DNA of 64,000 nt from Gottfriedia sp002574545 (GCA_052180195.1 CP197469.1); one strand, 5' to 3'. Shown: positions 35,833-44,945, numbered from the stretch's first letter. Notes: a model not told the origin generated them from the letters alone. Program-made: numbers and translations.

Positions 35833-36816
35833 CTAGTTACAACTTTCTCTGATCACTAATTTAGTAGAAATACAAACCTTTTTTGCGACTTGTCGATCTG
35901 CCAGTTTTTCTAATAATAAATCAACAGCAGTTGCCCCCATAATTTCAGTAAAAACTTTAACTGTACTTAATGGAGGATGTACATATTTGGAAACACTTAT
36001 ATCATTTACCCCAATAATACTTACCCTATCAGGTACTTTAATATTTTCCTCATGAAGAGCCTTTAATGCACCAATTGCAATTGGGTCATTACCAACAAAA
36101 AACGCAGTAGGTAAATTTTCTTTTTGTTGCTGTATTGCTTGCTTCATAAGTTTATATCCATCATTTACAGAGAATGTTCCAATATAGACTGAAGAATCGT
36201 TATACAGTCCTTTTTCTGATAGGAACTTCTCAAAAGTAACTCTTCTTGGATCATCGATATCAGAAGTCTGATCCTTGTATGTTTCTTTTCCCCCAATATA
36301 CCCAATATTAGTATGACCATGATTAATAAAATATTGAAGTACATTTTCTGTAGCCTTAGTAAAATTACTTACTACTGAATCAAATCGATCTTCATCAGGT
36401 GAAGAATCTACAAATACAATGTTTTCAGTTCGTTTACTTAATTCTTCTGCTTGCTTCGTACTAAATTTTCCAATTGCTATAATCCCATGAAATTCTTCAT
36501 TAGTATTTTGAACATCCATGTACATCTTTGTTGTTTGGATATTCTGTAAATCACACTGAGTTTCCACACCATGTCGAATTGACATATAATACATATCATC
36601 TAACTCTTCTTTTTCAGTATACCAGTGTACAATTGCAATTTTATAAGATGTAGGACGTCTTCCATTTTTCTTTCGATAGGAAAGCTCTTCAGCCACTTCA
36701 AATACTCTTTGTTTTGTTTCGTCACTTACTGATAATGTTGTATCATAATTAAGTACTCTTGAAACTGTAGCAATAGATACACCTATGCGTTCAGCAATAT
36801 CTTTAATCGTTGCCAT
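35833..36816 (-). CDS. LacI-family transcriptional regulator of the galactoside locus
   Basis: A 327-residue LacI protein. The helix-turn-helix is TIKDIAERIGVSIATVSRVL (residues 3-22), followed by a periplasmic-binding-like sensor domain. The hinge is unusual (SYRKKNGRRPTSYKIAIV), lacking the usual ARxLA motif, as in the MsmR/GalR-like branch. It is the last gene of the importer operon and is flanked by GH43 and GH2, so it probably senses the released sugar. Its likely targets are the two matched promoters of the locus. Confidence 0.9.
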   Translation of the reverse strand: MATIKDIAERIGVSIATVSRVLNYDTTLSVSDETKQRVFEVAEELSYRKKNGRRPTSYKIAIVHWYTEKEELDDMYYMSIRHGVETQCDLQNIQTTKMYMDVQNTNEEFHGIIAIGKFSTKQAEELSKRTENIVFVDSSPDEDRFDSVVSNFTKATENVLQYFINHGHTNIGYIGGKETYKDQTSDIDDPRRVTFEKFLSEKGLYNDSSVYIGTFSVNDGYKLMKQAIQQQKENLPTAFFVGNDPIAIGALKALHEENIKVPDRVSIIGVNDISVSKYVHPPLSTVKVFTEIMGATAVDLLLEKLADRQVAKKVCISTKLVIRESCN

Positions 36817-36872
36817 ATTATACCCCTTATTAATTTTGTCTATTTAAAAGATCTCTCTTATTAAGAATCCTC

Positions 36873-37817
36873 TCATTTTTCAGCGATCATTATCCCGTCT
36901 TCTGTTTCAACCATTTTTATAAACAAAGGTCTTTCATCACCGTGAGGAGTATCAGGATAATGTGTGCAAATATATAATTGACCTTGTAAATCACGAAAAA
37001 GACTAGAATGTCCTGCATTTCGATCTAAAAGCAGTTTAGTGTCATGTTCCCATTCACCAATTATCTTACCATTCTTTGATCTTGCAATCGCTACTGTATA
37101 TCCCCCCATCCCAACATCACCATAGTTAGGAATGGAATAACTAGACCACATCATTATTAGTTCTCCATTATTAGCTTTATACATAAAAGGTGCGTCGGTT
37201 AAATATCCCTCTTTTTCAATTCTTGGATCGCCAAAATGACGAATCCACGGCATATCTGCAGCATTTAATATTTCAATTGGCTCACCAACCGATTTTTTTA
37301 AATCCTCGGACAATCTTACCGCTTTTATTCTACCTTCATATAATTGGGTCCATTCGTGACAAAAAACCATCCAATGTTCACCAATATCATCTTCATAATA
37401 CGTTCCATCTAAGCATTCCCAGTCTTTTGGAGTAATAGACCCTTCACTATGAGGAATATAAGGACCTGCTGGATGTTCTGCTACTAGAATACCAGTACCA
37501 CGATGCTCACCAATGCCACCTTTAAACGATGCAAACATATAAAATAAACCGTCTATTTCAAAAACTTCAGGAGCCCAGTAATGTCTAACTCCCCAAAAAC
37601 CCTTTGGTGGATTAAATGCCACATATGGACCTTCCCATTCTTCTAGATCATCACTGACAAATACTTCAAATACTGGATCTTTATCACCACAGCCATCTGC
37701 AAAGGTTGTTCCATATAGATAATACTTTTGCTCTTTAGGATATGTAAAGATAAAAGGATCTCTCATATGAATCATATCAGTTTTATATTTATTAATTGTT
37801 CGAAATCCTGTTTTCAT
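36873..37817 (-). CDS. Glycoside hydrolase family 43 protein
   Basis: A 314-residue five-bladed beta-propeller enzyme without signal peptide. D20 in HMRDPF is the expected base and D138 in CLDGTYY is the probable pKa modulator. Where most GH43 have Glu in EGP/EAP, this protein has TDAPF (D208), so the acid residue is uncertain. Families of this type cleave arabinosyl, xylosyl or galactosyl linkages. Coupled to a sugar ABC importer and galactose genes, it may trim arabinogalactan-like or galactosyl oligosaccharides; the substrate is unproven. Confidence 0.85.
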   Translation of the reverse strand: MKTGFRTINKYKTDMIHMRDPFIFTYPKEQKYYLYGTTFADGCGDKDPVFEVFVSDDLEEWEGPYVAFNPPKGFWGVRHYWAPEVFEIDGLFYMFASFKGGIGEHRGTGILVAEHPAGPYIPHSEGSITPKDWECLDGTYYEDDIGEHWMVFCHEWTQLYEGRIKAVRLSEDLKKSVGEPIEILNAADMPWIRHFGDPRIEKEGYLTDAPFMYKANNGELIMMWSSYSIPNYGDVGMGGYTVAIARSKNGKIIGEWEHDTKLLLDRNAGHSSLFRDLQGQLYICTHYPDTPHGDERPLFIKMVETEDGIMIAEK

Positions 37818-37865
37818 ATTCTTCTCCTTTTGATTTTAATAAACTACTACTATTATCTCATTCTT

Positions 37866-38696
37866 CTATTTAATACCGGTATTTGTAACGCTTTTTACAA
37901 TGTATTTATTCGCAATTAAGAAAACAATTATCCCAGGGATTGTTGCGATTACGGTCGATGCCATCATTTTGGCAGGATTAACAAAATTCGATCCTTGAAT
38001 TAGTGTTGCGACCCCTAGTGTAATAGTTTTCATTTCATTTGAGCTTGTTACTAAAGAAGGCCATAGGAAGTCATTATAAATTGCTAAGAACGTAATAACA
38101 CCTAACGTCATCGCAACAGGTTTAATCGTAGGAAATATTACATGAAAAAGAATTTGCCACTGAGTTGCTCCATCAATATGAGCTGCTTCTTCTAAATCTT
38201 TTGGAAATGAAATTAGAAAATTATATATTAAAAATACTCCCATTGTGCTTGCGGAATATGGAAGAATTAAAGGGATAAACGAATCTAATAGATTGAAAGA
38301 CTTAAACATATAAAATGCAGGAAAAAGAGTGACAATTCCAGGAACTGCTAGCGAAAAAAAGATCATTCCCATAATAAGCTTTTTACCAGGAACATTTAAT
38401 CTTGCTAGTGCATAGGCCGCTAGAATATCCACGAATACTACTAAAATTGTGCCAATAATTGTAATAAAAGCTGTATTGAACAACCATTTTAAGATTGGCG
38501 TATCTGATACCGTACTAAAAATACTTGTATAATTTTCAATTGTCCAAGTCGTTGGTAAAATACTAGAACTTGACATTGACTCGCTTAACGTTTTAAAAGA
38601 TGTAAAAATCATCCATACTAGTGGTAAAAGAAATAAAATAGCTATTATAGTCGCTATAATAAGAATTGGGAGTGCTTTCTTTGTAGTTTTACTCAT
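37866..38696 (-). CDS. Sugar ABC transporter permease, MalG-like (CUT1)
   Basis: A 276-residue permease with six hydrophobic segments. The EAA loop is EEAAHIDGATQWQILFHVIFP, which docks the ATPase. The ATG at 38696 follows AAGGAAGTG; the GTG at 38705 overlaps it. Partner of the MalF-like gene 16 bases upstream. Confidence 0.92.
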   Translation of the reverse strand: MSKTTKKALPILIIATIIAILFLLPLVWMIFTSFKTLSESMSSSSILPTTWTIENYTSIFSTVSDTPILKWLFNTAFITIIGTILVVFVDILAAYALARLNVPGKKLIMGMIFFSLAVPGIVTLFPAFYMFKSFNLLDSFIPLILPYSASTMGVFLIYNFLISFPKDLEEAAHIDGATQWQILFHVIFPTIKPVAMTLGVITFLAIYNDFLWPSLVTSSNEMKTITLGVATLIQGSNFVNPAKMMASTVIATIPGIIVFLIANKYIVKSVTNTGIK

Positions 38697-38712
38697 TTTT
38701 ATCACTTCCTTT

Positions 38713-39609
38713 TTAATCTTTCTTTCGATAAGAAACCCAATATTGAATTCCAGTAATAACCATCATAATTAATCCCATGAGAATTGCCATTGATGAACCG
38801 ATACCAAGTTGATTCATACCAAATACCGATGTTTGAATATTCATGATCAGTGTATTCGTTGATTGTTCAGGACCACCGGCAGTAATTAACTTTGTTTGTC
38901 CATATAGATTAAAGGAAGCAATCACTGTCATTATTAGAATAAAGAAAGCAACATTTTTTATTTGTGGTAAAGTAATATAGATGAATTTCGCCCAATTACC
39001 CGCACCATCTAAATCTGCTGCCTCATATAATGAAGAATCAACTTCGTCTAATGCATTAATAAATAGCATCATATTAAATCCAATTGACCACCAAATGGTA
39101 GCGATTAATACTCCAATCCACGCAAATGGCTGGGCACCTAACCAATTGATTGGCTCCTTTATTACACCAATATTCAAAAGTACATTATTTACATAGCCTC
39201 CGTTATTATTGAGTAACCAAAGAAATATCGACGATACTGCTGTAACAGAAACTGAGTATGAAATAAAAAAGATTGTACGGTAAATCCCTTTAAATTTTTT
39301 TGGGAGTTTATCAATAATAAGCGCGAGCCCTAAACTAATGATAACTAGCGGCGGAACACTAAGTACTACAAAATAAAGAGTGTTCTTTAAACCTTTTATA
39401 AATAATTCATTATAAATTGTATCCGGTGTAAGAATAGCAATATAGTTTTCTAGGCCATTAAACCCCAAGTTCCCTGAAGATATATTCCAATTGTGTAAGC
39501 TTATCCAAACTCCAAAAACCAACGGAATCGCCCAAAATAGTAAAAATAAAATTACAAAAGGGGAAACCATTAGCAATGACCAAATCCTATAAGATGCTCC
39601 TTTATACAT
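38713..39609 (-). CDS. Sugar ABC transporter permease, MalF-like (CUT1)
   Basis: A 298-residue permease with six membrane segments and the EAA motif EAADLDGAGNWAKFIYITLP. TGGAGGG ribosome site. No ATPase gene is present in the cluster, so a shared MsmX-type ATPase elsewhere probably powers the importer, as is usual for CUT1 systems in Bacillus. Confidence 0.92.
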   Translation of the reverse strand: MYKGASYRIWSLLMVSPFVILFLLFWAIPLVFGVWISLHNWNISSGNLGFNGLENYIAILTPDTIYNELFIKGLKNTLYFVVLSVPPLVIISLGLALIIDKLPKKFKGIYRTIFFISYSVSVTAVSSIFLWLLNNNGGYVNNVLLNIGVIKEPINWLGAQPFAWIGVLIATIWWSIGFNMMLFINALDEVDSSLYEAADLDGAGNWAKFIYITLPQIKNVAFFILIMTVIASFNLYGQTKLITAGGPEQSTNTLIMNIQTSVFGMNQLGIGSSMAILMGLIMMVITGIQYWVSYRKKD

Positions 39610-39700
39610 ATTTGCCCTCCAATGTGAACCCTAATATTCACTCATTCTATTAAATGATCAATGTTAAATACCACCGTATAATGAATTTACCAGATTAGCA

Positions 39701-39737
39701 GAAAGAATGACCCCGTTTTTATACAAGAGTCATTCTT
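39701..39737 (-). terminator. Stem-loop between binding protein and permeases
   Basis: AGAATGAC / GTCATTCT stem on the minus strand with a short T tail. It is probably a partial terminator or mRNA stabiliser keeping binding-protein mRNA in excess over the permeases. Confidence 0.55.
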
Positions 39738-39746
39738 CGTACAGTT

Positions 39747-41027
39747 TTACTTTTTTGGTGCTGTATCTGCGATCTGTTTAGCCTTTTTTGTTGCTTTTTT
39801 TAATTCTTTCATTAAATCTTCCTTTGTAAGATCTTTAGTTTTCACTAGTTTACTAAATACTGTTTCATTCATATATCTCATTTGTTCACCAAATTGATAT
39901 ACTGCTGGTGGACTCACATAGTTATCAAATTGTTGAGAATTTTGATAAGCAATTTCATACTTATCTGGCTCAGCCTTAATTTTTTCTAGCGTAGCAAGAT
40001 GTACTGGAGCTTGTCCACCTTCAGCCCAATGAATTAAGTTTTCAGGAGTAAACATAAATTTCAAGTATTCGGAAATACCAGCTAAAACCTTTTCGTCTTT
40101 TACTTTTGAAGATAAAGCAATTGTATGTGCATTTCCATAAGCAGCTAATTTTGTGCCAATCTGAGGAATTGGAGCCACTCCTAAGTTTTCTCCATACTTT
40201 TCTTTAGCTGCACCATAGAACCAAGGACCAGTAAGTGCTACAGCCGTTTGATAAGCTTTCCCACCCTTTGCTTCCTTCATGAAAGTTTGGAATTCACCGT
40301 CTGTTCCTAAACCGGATGGAGACACTTTATCTTGCCAAACCATATCATGAAACTTCATTAGTGCATCTGCATACTTAGACTGAGCAAAATTTAATTGATT
40401 CCCTTCTTTTAATTCAATACCATTTTGAACAGCAATCATATGCATGTAGAATTCAACTAATCCACTTGAAGGAACTCCAAGAGCATAAAGATCTTTATTC
40501 TCTGCTTGAAGTGTTGTATTTATTTTTAGTAAATCTTGATATGTTTTTGGAGCTTCTTTAACCAACTCTTTATTGTAGAACATTGTTAACGGATGAATAT
40601 CCAGCGGTACTGCCATAATTTCACCATCTATTTTTACAATATCTATTCCGGCTTTATGGAAGTCTGTTTCTTTTATTCCAGCTTTATCCAAAACTGGCAT
40701 AATATCTTGAATTAGTCCATCTTGTATATATGTTTTAAGGTTATTTCCGTGGATTACAACAAGGTCATAATCACCTGATTTAAACTTAGTATAATGATCT
40801 TTTTCTTGTAACTCTGTAACAACATACTTATCTTGAGAGGCGTTGAAAGCGTCAGTAATTTTTTTCATATAAATACCATCTCCACCAGTAAATCCATTAA
40901 TAAAGGAAATCTTTACTTTACCATCACCATTTGTGTTTGCATCTGTACTTGTAGATTTACCGCCAGAGCAACCAGCAAGCACTAAAAATATTGAAACTAC
41001 TAAAGCAAATATCTTTGAGATTTTCAT
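39747..41027 (-). CDS. Sugar ABC transporter substrate-binding lipoprotein
   Basis: About 426 residues. A lipoprotein signal (MKISKIFALVVSIFLVLAGC, lipobox LAGC, C20) precedes a family 1 solute-binding fold (IPLDIHPLTMFYNKELVKEA, TGPWFYGAAKEKYGENLGVA). It captures an oligosaccharide outside the membrane. The ATG at 41027 follows GGAAGGAG; the longer frame has no ribosome site. First gene of the importer operon, behind a promoter with operator-like and cre-like sites. Confidence 0.93.
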   Translation of the reverse strand: MKISKIFALVVSIFLVLAGCSGGKSTSTDANTNGDGKVKISFINGFTGGDGIYMKKITDAFNASQDKYVVTELQEKDHYTKFKSGDYDLVVIHGNNLKTYIQDGLIQDIMPVLDKAGIKETDFHKAGIDIVKIDGEIMAVPLDIHPLTMFYNKELVKEAPKTYQDLLKINTTLQAENKDLYALGVPSSGLVEFYMHMIAVQNGIELKEGNQLNFAQSKYADALMKFHDMVWQDKVSPSGLGTDGEFQTFMKEAKGGKAYQTAVALTGPWFYGAAKEKYGENLGVAPIPQIGTKLAAYGNAHTIALSSKVKDEKVLAGISEYLKFMFTPENLIHWAEGGQAPVHLATLEKIKAEPDKYEIAYQNSQQFDNYVSPPAVYQFGEQMRYMNETVFSKLVKTKDLTKEDLMKELKKATKKAKQIADTAPKK

Positions 41028-41059
41028 TTTGTTTCTCCTTCCTTTTATTAGCACAATTC

Positions 41060-41073
41060 TGAAAGCGCCTTCA
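41060..41073 (-). promoter_or_regulatory. cre-like site at the importer transcription start
   Basis: TGAAAGCGCCTTCA (plus-strand reading) has one mismatch to the cre consensus and starts five bases after the -10 box, the same layout as the GH2 promoter. Confidence 0.75.
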
Positions 41074-41078
41074 AGGTA

Positions 41079-41143
41079 AGGATAGTATATTCTCAATTTA
41101 CAGTCAATATATTTTACTAAAATTTTAACTAAAATTTTTAACT
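41079..41143 (-). promoter_or_regulatory. Importer promoter with shared upstream AT-rich block
   Basis: On the minus strand: TTGACT (41102-41107), 17-base spacer, TATCCT (41079-41084). The block at 41112-41143, four bases upstream of the -35, nearly repeats that of the GH2 promoter. Beyond it, a further TTTTAGTAAA (41147-41156) mirrors the TTTACTAAAA inside the block. Between this and the ytxJ terminator (41304) I see nothing else. Confidence 0.7.
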
Positions 41144-41303
41144 CACTTTTAGTAAATAATTTATCTGTTTTTTTGAATAATGAGGTTCGGTTCTTAAAGG
41201 CAGTTCAGGACTTACAGCTATTAGATTGAAGAAGTTTATTAAAATTTCCTCATAAGAACATCTACTATTTCTACTTATCTTACTCGTCATAAAAAGAGCC
41301 AAA

Positions 41304-41340
41304 CAAAAAGAACCCCAATTACCAATCGGAGTTCTTTTTG
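41304..41340 (-). terminator. Terminator of ytxGJ
   Basis: AAAAAGAACTCCGATT / AATTGGGGTTCTTTTT stem with T runs on both strands. Confidence 0.85.
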
Positions 41341-41358
41341 TAATAAAATGAATGAGAA

Positions 41359-41688
41359 TTATTTTTTTGAAAATGCTTTTTCAATTTCATCTTTCTTAAT
41401 TGAAAAATGAGAAATATTATAAACCGCTTCTCCATTTTCAAAAATAAATAATTGAGGAGATTCATGTTTAATGGCTGTTTTCTCAGCAATATAATTAGAC
41501 AATTCTCGGTCATCTTGAACTTGTAAAAAATATAATGGTACATTCTCATATGCAGATGCAAATGCTAAAAATTCAGTATAAGCTGCATGACTAATTGGGC
41601 ATGTTGTACTATGCTTTAAAAATACAAATTTCTCTTCGTTGTTAATTAGTTCATCAAACTGTTGAATCGTTGATATTCGATTTACCAT
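41359..41688 (-). CDS. ytxJ: YtxJ, bacilliredoxin-like thioredoxin-fold protein
   Basis: A protein of about 109 residues of the YtxJ family. The active-site loop STTCPISHAAY carries a single Cys in a CPIS motif. Known relatives work in bacillithiol redox and general stress response. The ATG at 41688 is within the end of ytxG; GAGGG lies about 11 bases upstream. A GTG at 41706 is an alternative start. Confidence 0.85.
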   Translation of the reverse strand: MVNRISTIQQFDELINNEEKFVFLKHSTTCPISHAAYTEFLAFASAYENVPLYFLQVQDDRELSNYIAEKTAIKHESPQLFIFENGEAVYNISHFSIKKDEIEKAFSKK

Positions 41689-42151
41689 TTCGCTTTTTTC
41701 CCTCACGTCTCGTTTTGTACTTTTCCCATAAATCCATTGCTGTATTTCCCCAATTAGCCCATTGGGACATTTTTTCAGTGCTAACTTTTACGGTATTCGA
41801 TACATTATTAGCAGTATCTCTTACTATTTCATTCATTTCTGAGATTGTAACTCCGACTTCTTCGACTGATTTAGCTAATACATCAAGGGATTTTGCTCGT
41901 TCACGCATATCTTTCGTAAGTTCATTCGAATTATTCACAAAAATTTTAGCCTCGTTTGCTAAATGATTCGAAGTATGTACTAATTGAACGGCTTCAACAC
42001 AAACATTATGTAAATCTTTTTGTGTTTCAGCAATAGTAGACTCTACACCTCTAAATACCCTTTCTAGTCGGAATAAAGTACGACTAATAAATACTACTAA
42101 GATCACAAATGCAACTGCTGCAATTAATGCACTAATAGAAATTAAATCCAT
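41654..42151 (-). CDS. ytxG: YtxG, DUF948 membrane protein
   Basis: A 165-residue DUF948 protein: an N-terminal membrane helix (about residues 4-25), then a helical heptad-rich region like a chemoreceptor tail, and a basic C-terminus. In B. subtilis ytxG-ytxH-ytxJ is a sigma-B stress operon; here ytxH is missing and ytxJ overlaps the end of ytxG. No murC follows upstream in this window, unlike B. subtilis. Confidence 0.88.
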   Translation of the reverse strand: MDLISISALIAAVAFVILVVFISRTLFRLERVFRGVESTIAETQKDLHNVCVEAVQLVHTSNHLANEAKIFVNNSNELTKDMRERAKSLDVLAKSVEEVGVTISEMNEIVRDTANNVSNTVKVSTEKMSQWANWGNTAMDLWEKYKTRREGKKRNGKSNINDSTV

Positions 42152-42350
42152 TCGAAAAAACCCCTTTCATTAATAGCCTTCCACAAATTTAATCACTTAT
42201 TTCGTATTATACTACAAATTTTACCAAACACTAAACTTGTCGTAAAACAAGTTTTCAAATTCTTTAGTAAAAAAAGAATACTTTAGTAAACAAAATAGAC
42301 TAAATAGTTTACAATAGGTATATAGTTATAATTATTGGAGGGAATTTTCA

Positions 42351-43466
42351 ATGAAAGATCCACGTATTTCAAAATTAGCTAAAAACTTAATCAATTACTC
42401 TGTAAAATTGCAACCAGGAGAAAAAATCTTAATTGAAAACTTTAAGCTAGAAACAGAATTAGTTACAGCTTTAGTTAAAGAAGCTTATGCTGCTGGTGGT
42501 TTTCCATTCGTATCAATCAAGGATCATAAAGTAGATCGTGCATTATTAATGGGTGCTACTGAAGAACACTTTAATAAAATAGCGGAATATGAAGCAAATG
42601 TAATGAAAGATATGGACGCTTATATCGGTTTACGTTCAGGTGTTAATATTAATGAACTTTCTGATGTACCAGATGAAAAAACTAAGATCCATGGTAAAAC
42701 TGTAGGTCAAAAAGTACATAGAGCAATCCGTGTTCCAAAAACAAAGTGGGTTGTACTACGTTACCCAACTGATTCAATGGCTCAATCAGCAAAAATGAGC
42801 ACTGAAGCATTTGAAGATTTCTATTTTGATGTATGTAATTTAGATTACGGTAAAATGGACAAAGCAATGGATGCTCTTGTTGAATTAATGAACCGTACAG
42901 ATAAAGTTCAAATTAAAGGTCCAGGAACTGATCTTACATTCTCAATTAAAGATATCCCAGCTATTAAATGTGCTGGTGAAATGAATATTCCAGATGGTGA
43001 AGTATTCACAGCGCCTGTTCGTAATTCAGTAAATGGTACACTTTCTTATAATACGCCATCTCCTAACAATGGATTTACTTTTGAAAATGTTCAACTTAAA
43101 TTCAAAGATGGTAAAATTGTTGAAGCAACTGCTAATGACACTGAGCGTATCAACAAAATCTTTGATACAGATGAAGGTGCACGTTATATCGGTGAATTCG
43201 CAATTGGTGTAAACCCTTACATCTTACACCCAATGGGAGACATCTTATTCGATGAAAAAATCGACGGAAGCTTCCACTTTACACCAGGTCAAGCTTATGA
43301 TGAAGCATACAACGGCAACAACTCAAACATCCACTGGGATATGGTTTGTATCCAACGCCCTGAATACGGTGGAGGAGAAATCTATTTCGATGACGTTTTA
43401 ATCCGTAAAGATGGTCTTTTCGTAATCGAAGAATTAAAAGGTTTAAACCCTGAAAATTTAAAATAA
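42351..43466 (+). CDS. M29 family aminopeptidase (AmpS-like)
   Basis: A 371-residue metallopeptidase of the M29 (thermophilic aminopeptidase) family. Landmarks are AGEMNIPDGEVFTAP with metal-binding Glu, GEFAIGVNP, and SNIHWDMVCIQ near the C-terminus with His and Asp ligands. It would remove N-terminal residues from peptides in the cytoplasm. TGGAGGG ribosome site. Divergent from ytxG. Shorter than the usual 400-410 residues of AmpS, so I do not assign the symbol firmly. Confidence 0.9.
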   Translation: MKDPRISKLAKNLINYSVKLQPGEKILIENFKLETELVTALVKEAYAAGGFPFVSIKDHKVDRALLMGATEEHFNKIAEYEANVMKDMDAYIGLRSGVNINELSDVPDEKTKIHGKTVGQKVHRAIRVPKTKWVVLRYPTDSMAQSAKMSTEAFEDFYFDVCNLDYGKMDKAMDALVELMNRTDKVQIKGPGTDLTFSIKDIPAIKCAGEMNIPDGEVFTAPVRNSVNGTLSYNTPSPNNGFTFENVQLKFKDGKIVEATANDTERINKIFDTDEGARYIGEFAIGVNPYILHPMGDILFDEKIDGSFHFTPGQAYDEAYNGNNSNIHWDMVCIQRPEYGGGEIYFDDVLIRKDGLFVIEELKGLNPENLK

Positions 43467-43472
43467 TTTTTA

Positions 43473-43510
43473 GAAAAAGAGAACACATATTTAGCTATGT
43501 GTTCTTTTTT
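43473..43510 (+). terminator. Terminator of the M29 aminopeptidase gene
   Basis: AGAACACATA / TATGTGTTCT stem with T run. Confidence 0.87.
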
Positions 43511-43562
43511 AGAGTGTTGAAATATAAATTGGTCAAACGTATATGACTGAACCGTAAAAAAT

Positions 43563-43587
43563 AAAAGACTGGGAGATTCCCAGTCTT
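43563..43587 (-). terminator. Terminator of the symporter gene
   Basis: AAGACTGGGA / TCCCAGTCTT stem followed by TTATTTT on the minus strand. Confidence 0.82.
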
Positions 43588-43597
43588 CGTTTTGTTT

Positions 43598-44806
43598 TTA
43601 TGCAGCCTTTTTCCCGTTAGTCAGTCTCTCAACTAACATACTTACAGATAAATCACCTGTTGCATTTAACATTGTTGCAGGTGGGTCAATAATCGTACTA
43701 ATTGCAGCAAGAATTGGTAAAGATTCTACTGGTAAACCAAACAGAGAAAGAATTAACATTTCCCCGATCATTCCACCATTCGGAATTGCTCCCATTACCA
43801 TACCAACTAGTAATGCAATACCAATTGTAACAAGATAAATATTCAAACCAGAGAAATTCATTCCAAATACACCAAAAGCAAAAGCAATTTTTACAACTCC
43901 ACCTAGAACAGAACCATCTTTGTGAAGTGCACTAGCTAAAGGAATAACAGTCTCTCTAATATTTTTAGATACGCCCATTTTTTCTGCTGATTCAAAATTT
44001 GTTGGAATCGTTGCTGCACTGCTACAAGTTCCTAAAGAAGTTAACGTTGAAGGCAATACATTTTTCCAATAAATTTTAAATCCATAACTACCACCGGCCA
44101 TATAAGCAATAATACTATAAACTATAAAATAAAATAGAATAGCAGTTACATAATATAAAACAAAAACTCGTTCATATGAACCTATTAATTCCTTACCGTA
44201 TGTTGGAACAAGATAAGCAAAGTAAGCTCCAAGACCAACTGGTGCAAGATACATAATATAGTTAACCATATTCATGATGACTACATTAGCACTTGATAAT
44301 AATTTTTTGACGATGTCTGCTTTATCGCCAGCTTTATTTGTAGCTAAACCAACTAATACGGCAAAAACGATGATTGCTAACATATTGCTTCTAGTAAATA
44401 AACCAGAGAAGTCATTAACCGTAAACGTATTTACAATTTGCTCTGCCACTGAAACTTTTTCAGCTGCATCCGGTTTAACAATTGGGATGTGAACCCCTAG
44501 TGCAGGTGGATACATTTTCATAACAACAAGCATGATGATCGCTGCAATAATACCAGTGAATAAAAATACCCCTGACATATTTCGCATAATCTTACCGAAT
44601 TTTTCTCCCCCACCATTTGCAAAGCTTGAGGCTACAGAGAAAAACACAAGCGGTACAACTACTACGAATAATAAATTTAAAAATAAATCCCCTATTGGTT
44701 TAAGGGCCAATCCTACGCCTTCATTATTATAACCGATGACTGAACCTATGATGATACTACTTAGTAAAATCAAAGGGAAAGCGTAATTTCTAAATGAAAA
44801 TTTCAT
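43598..44806 (-). CDS. Dicarboxylate/amino acid:cation symporter (DAACS)
   Basis: A 402-residue membrane protein. The TIPTNFESAEKMGV region contains the serine-rich reentrant loop (LGTCSSAATIPTN), and the NATGDLSVSMLVERL end is typical of GltP/DctA/SstT-like symporters. It couples Na+ or H+ to glutamate, serine/threonine or C4-dicarboxylate uptake. TAGGAGG ribosome site, monocistronic. Substrate not decided. Confidence 0.9.
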   Translation of the reverse strand: MKFSFRNYAFPLILLSSIIIGSVIGYNNEGVGLALKPIGDLFLNLLFVVVVPLVFFSVASSFANGGGEKFGKIMRNMSGVFLFTGIIAAIIMLVVMKMYPPALGVHIPIVKPDAAEKVSVAEQIVNTFTVNDFSGLFTRSNMLAIIVFAVLVGLATNKAGDKADIVKKLLSSANVVIMNMVNYIMYLAPVGLGAYFAYLVPTYGKELIGSYERVFVLYYVTAILFYFIVYSIIAYMAGGSYGFKIYWKNVLPSTLTSLGTCSSAATIPTNFESAEKMGVSKNIRETVIPLASALHKDGSVLGGVVKIAFAFGVFGMNFSGLNIYLVTIGIALLVGMVMGAIPNGGMIGEMLILSLFGLPVESLPILAAISTIIDPPATMLNATGDLSVSMLVERLTNGKKAA

Positions 44807-44906
44807 AAGCTTCCTCCTAAAATAATTGCTATTTGTAGTATACCGAAAATTTTATAGTTTGTACTCCATTTTTTTATAAAACCTACATATTACTACATAA
44901 ACATAC

Positions 44907-44945
44907 AAAAAGAACACTTTGTAGTATCTACAAGTGTTCTTTTTG
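44907..44945 (-). terminator. Terminator of the DUF1292 gene
   Basis: AAAAAGAACACTTGTA / TACAAAGTGTTCTTTTT stem. Confidence 0.85.

Noticed and set aside
40853..40866. cre-like TTGAAAGCGTCAGT inside the binding-protein gene
   Set aside because: It has several mismatches, lies deep in coding sequence and is explained by the codons.
41319..41561. 80-residue minus-strand frame overlapping ytxJ
   Set aside because: Out-of-frame shadow of ytxJ with no ribosome site; its C-terminal part runs into the terminator.
42240..42300. Copy of the galactoside-locus operator before the M29 aminopeptidase
   Set aside because: Only short CTTTAGTAAA pieces match; without the rest of the block this is expected by chance in AT-rich spacer.
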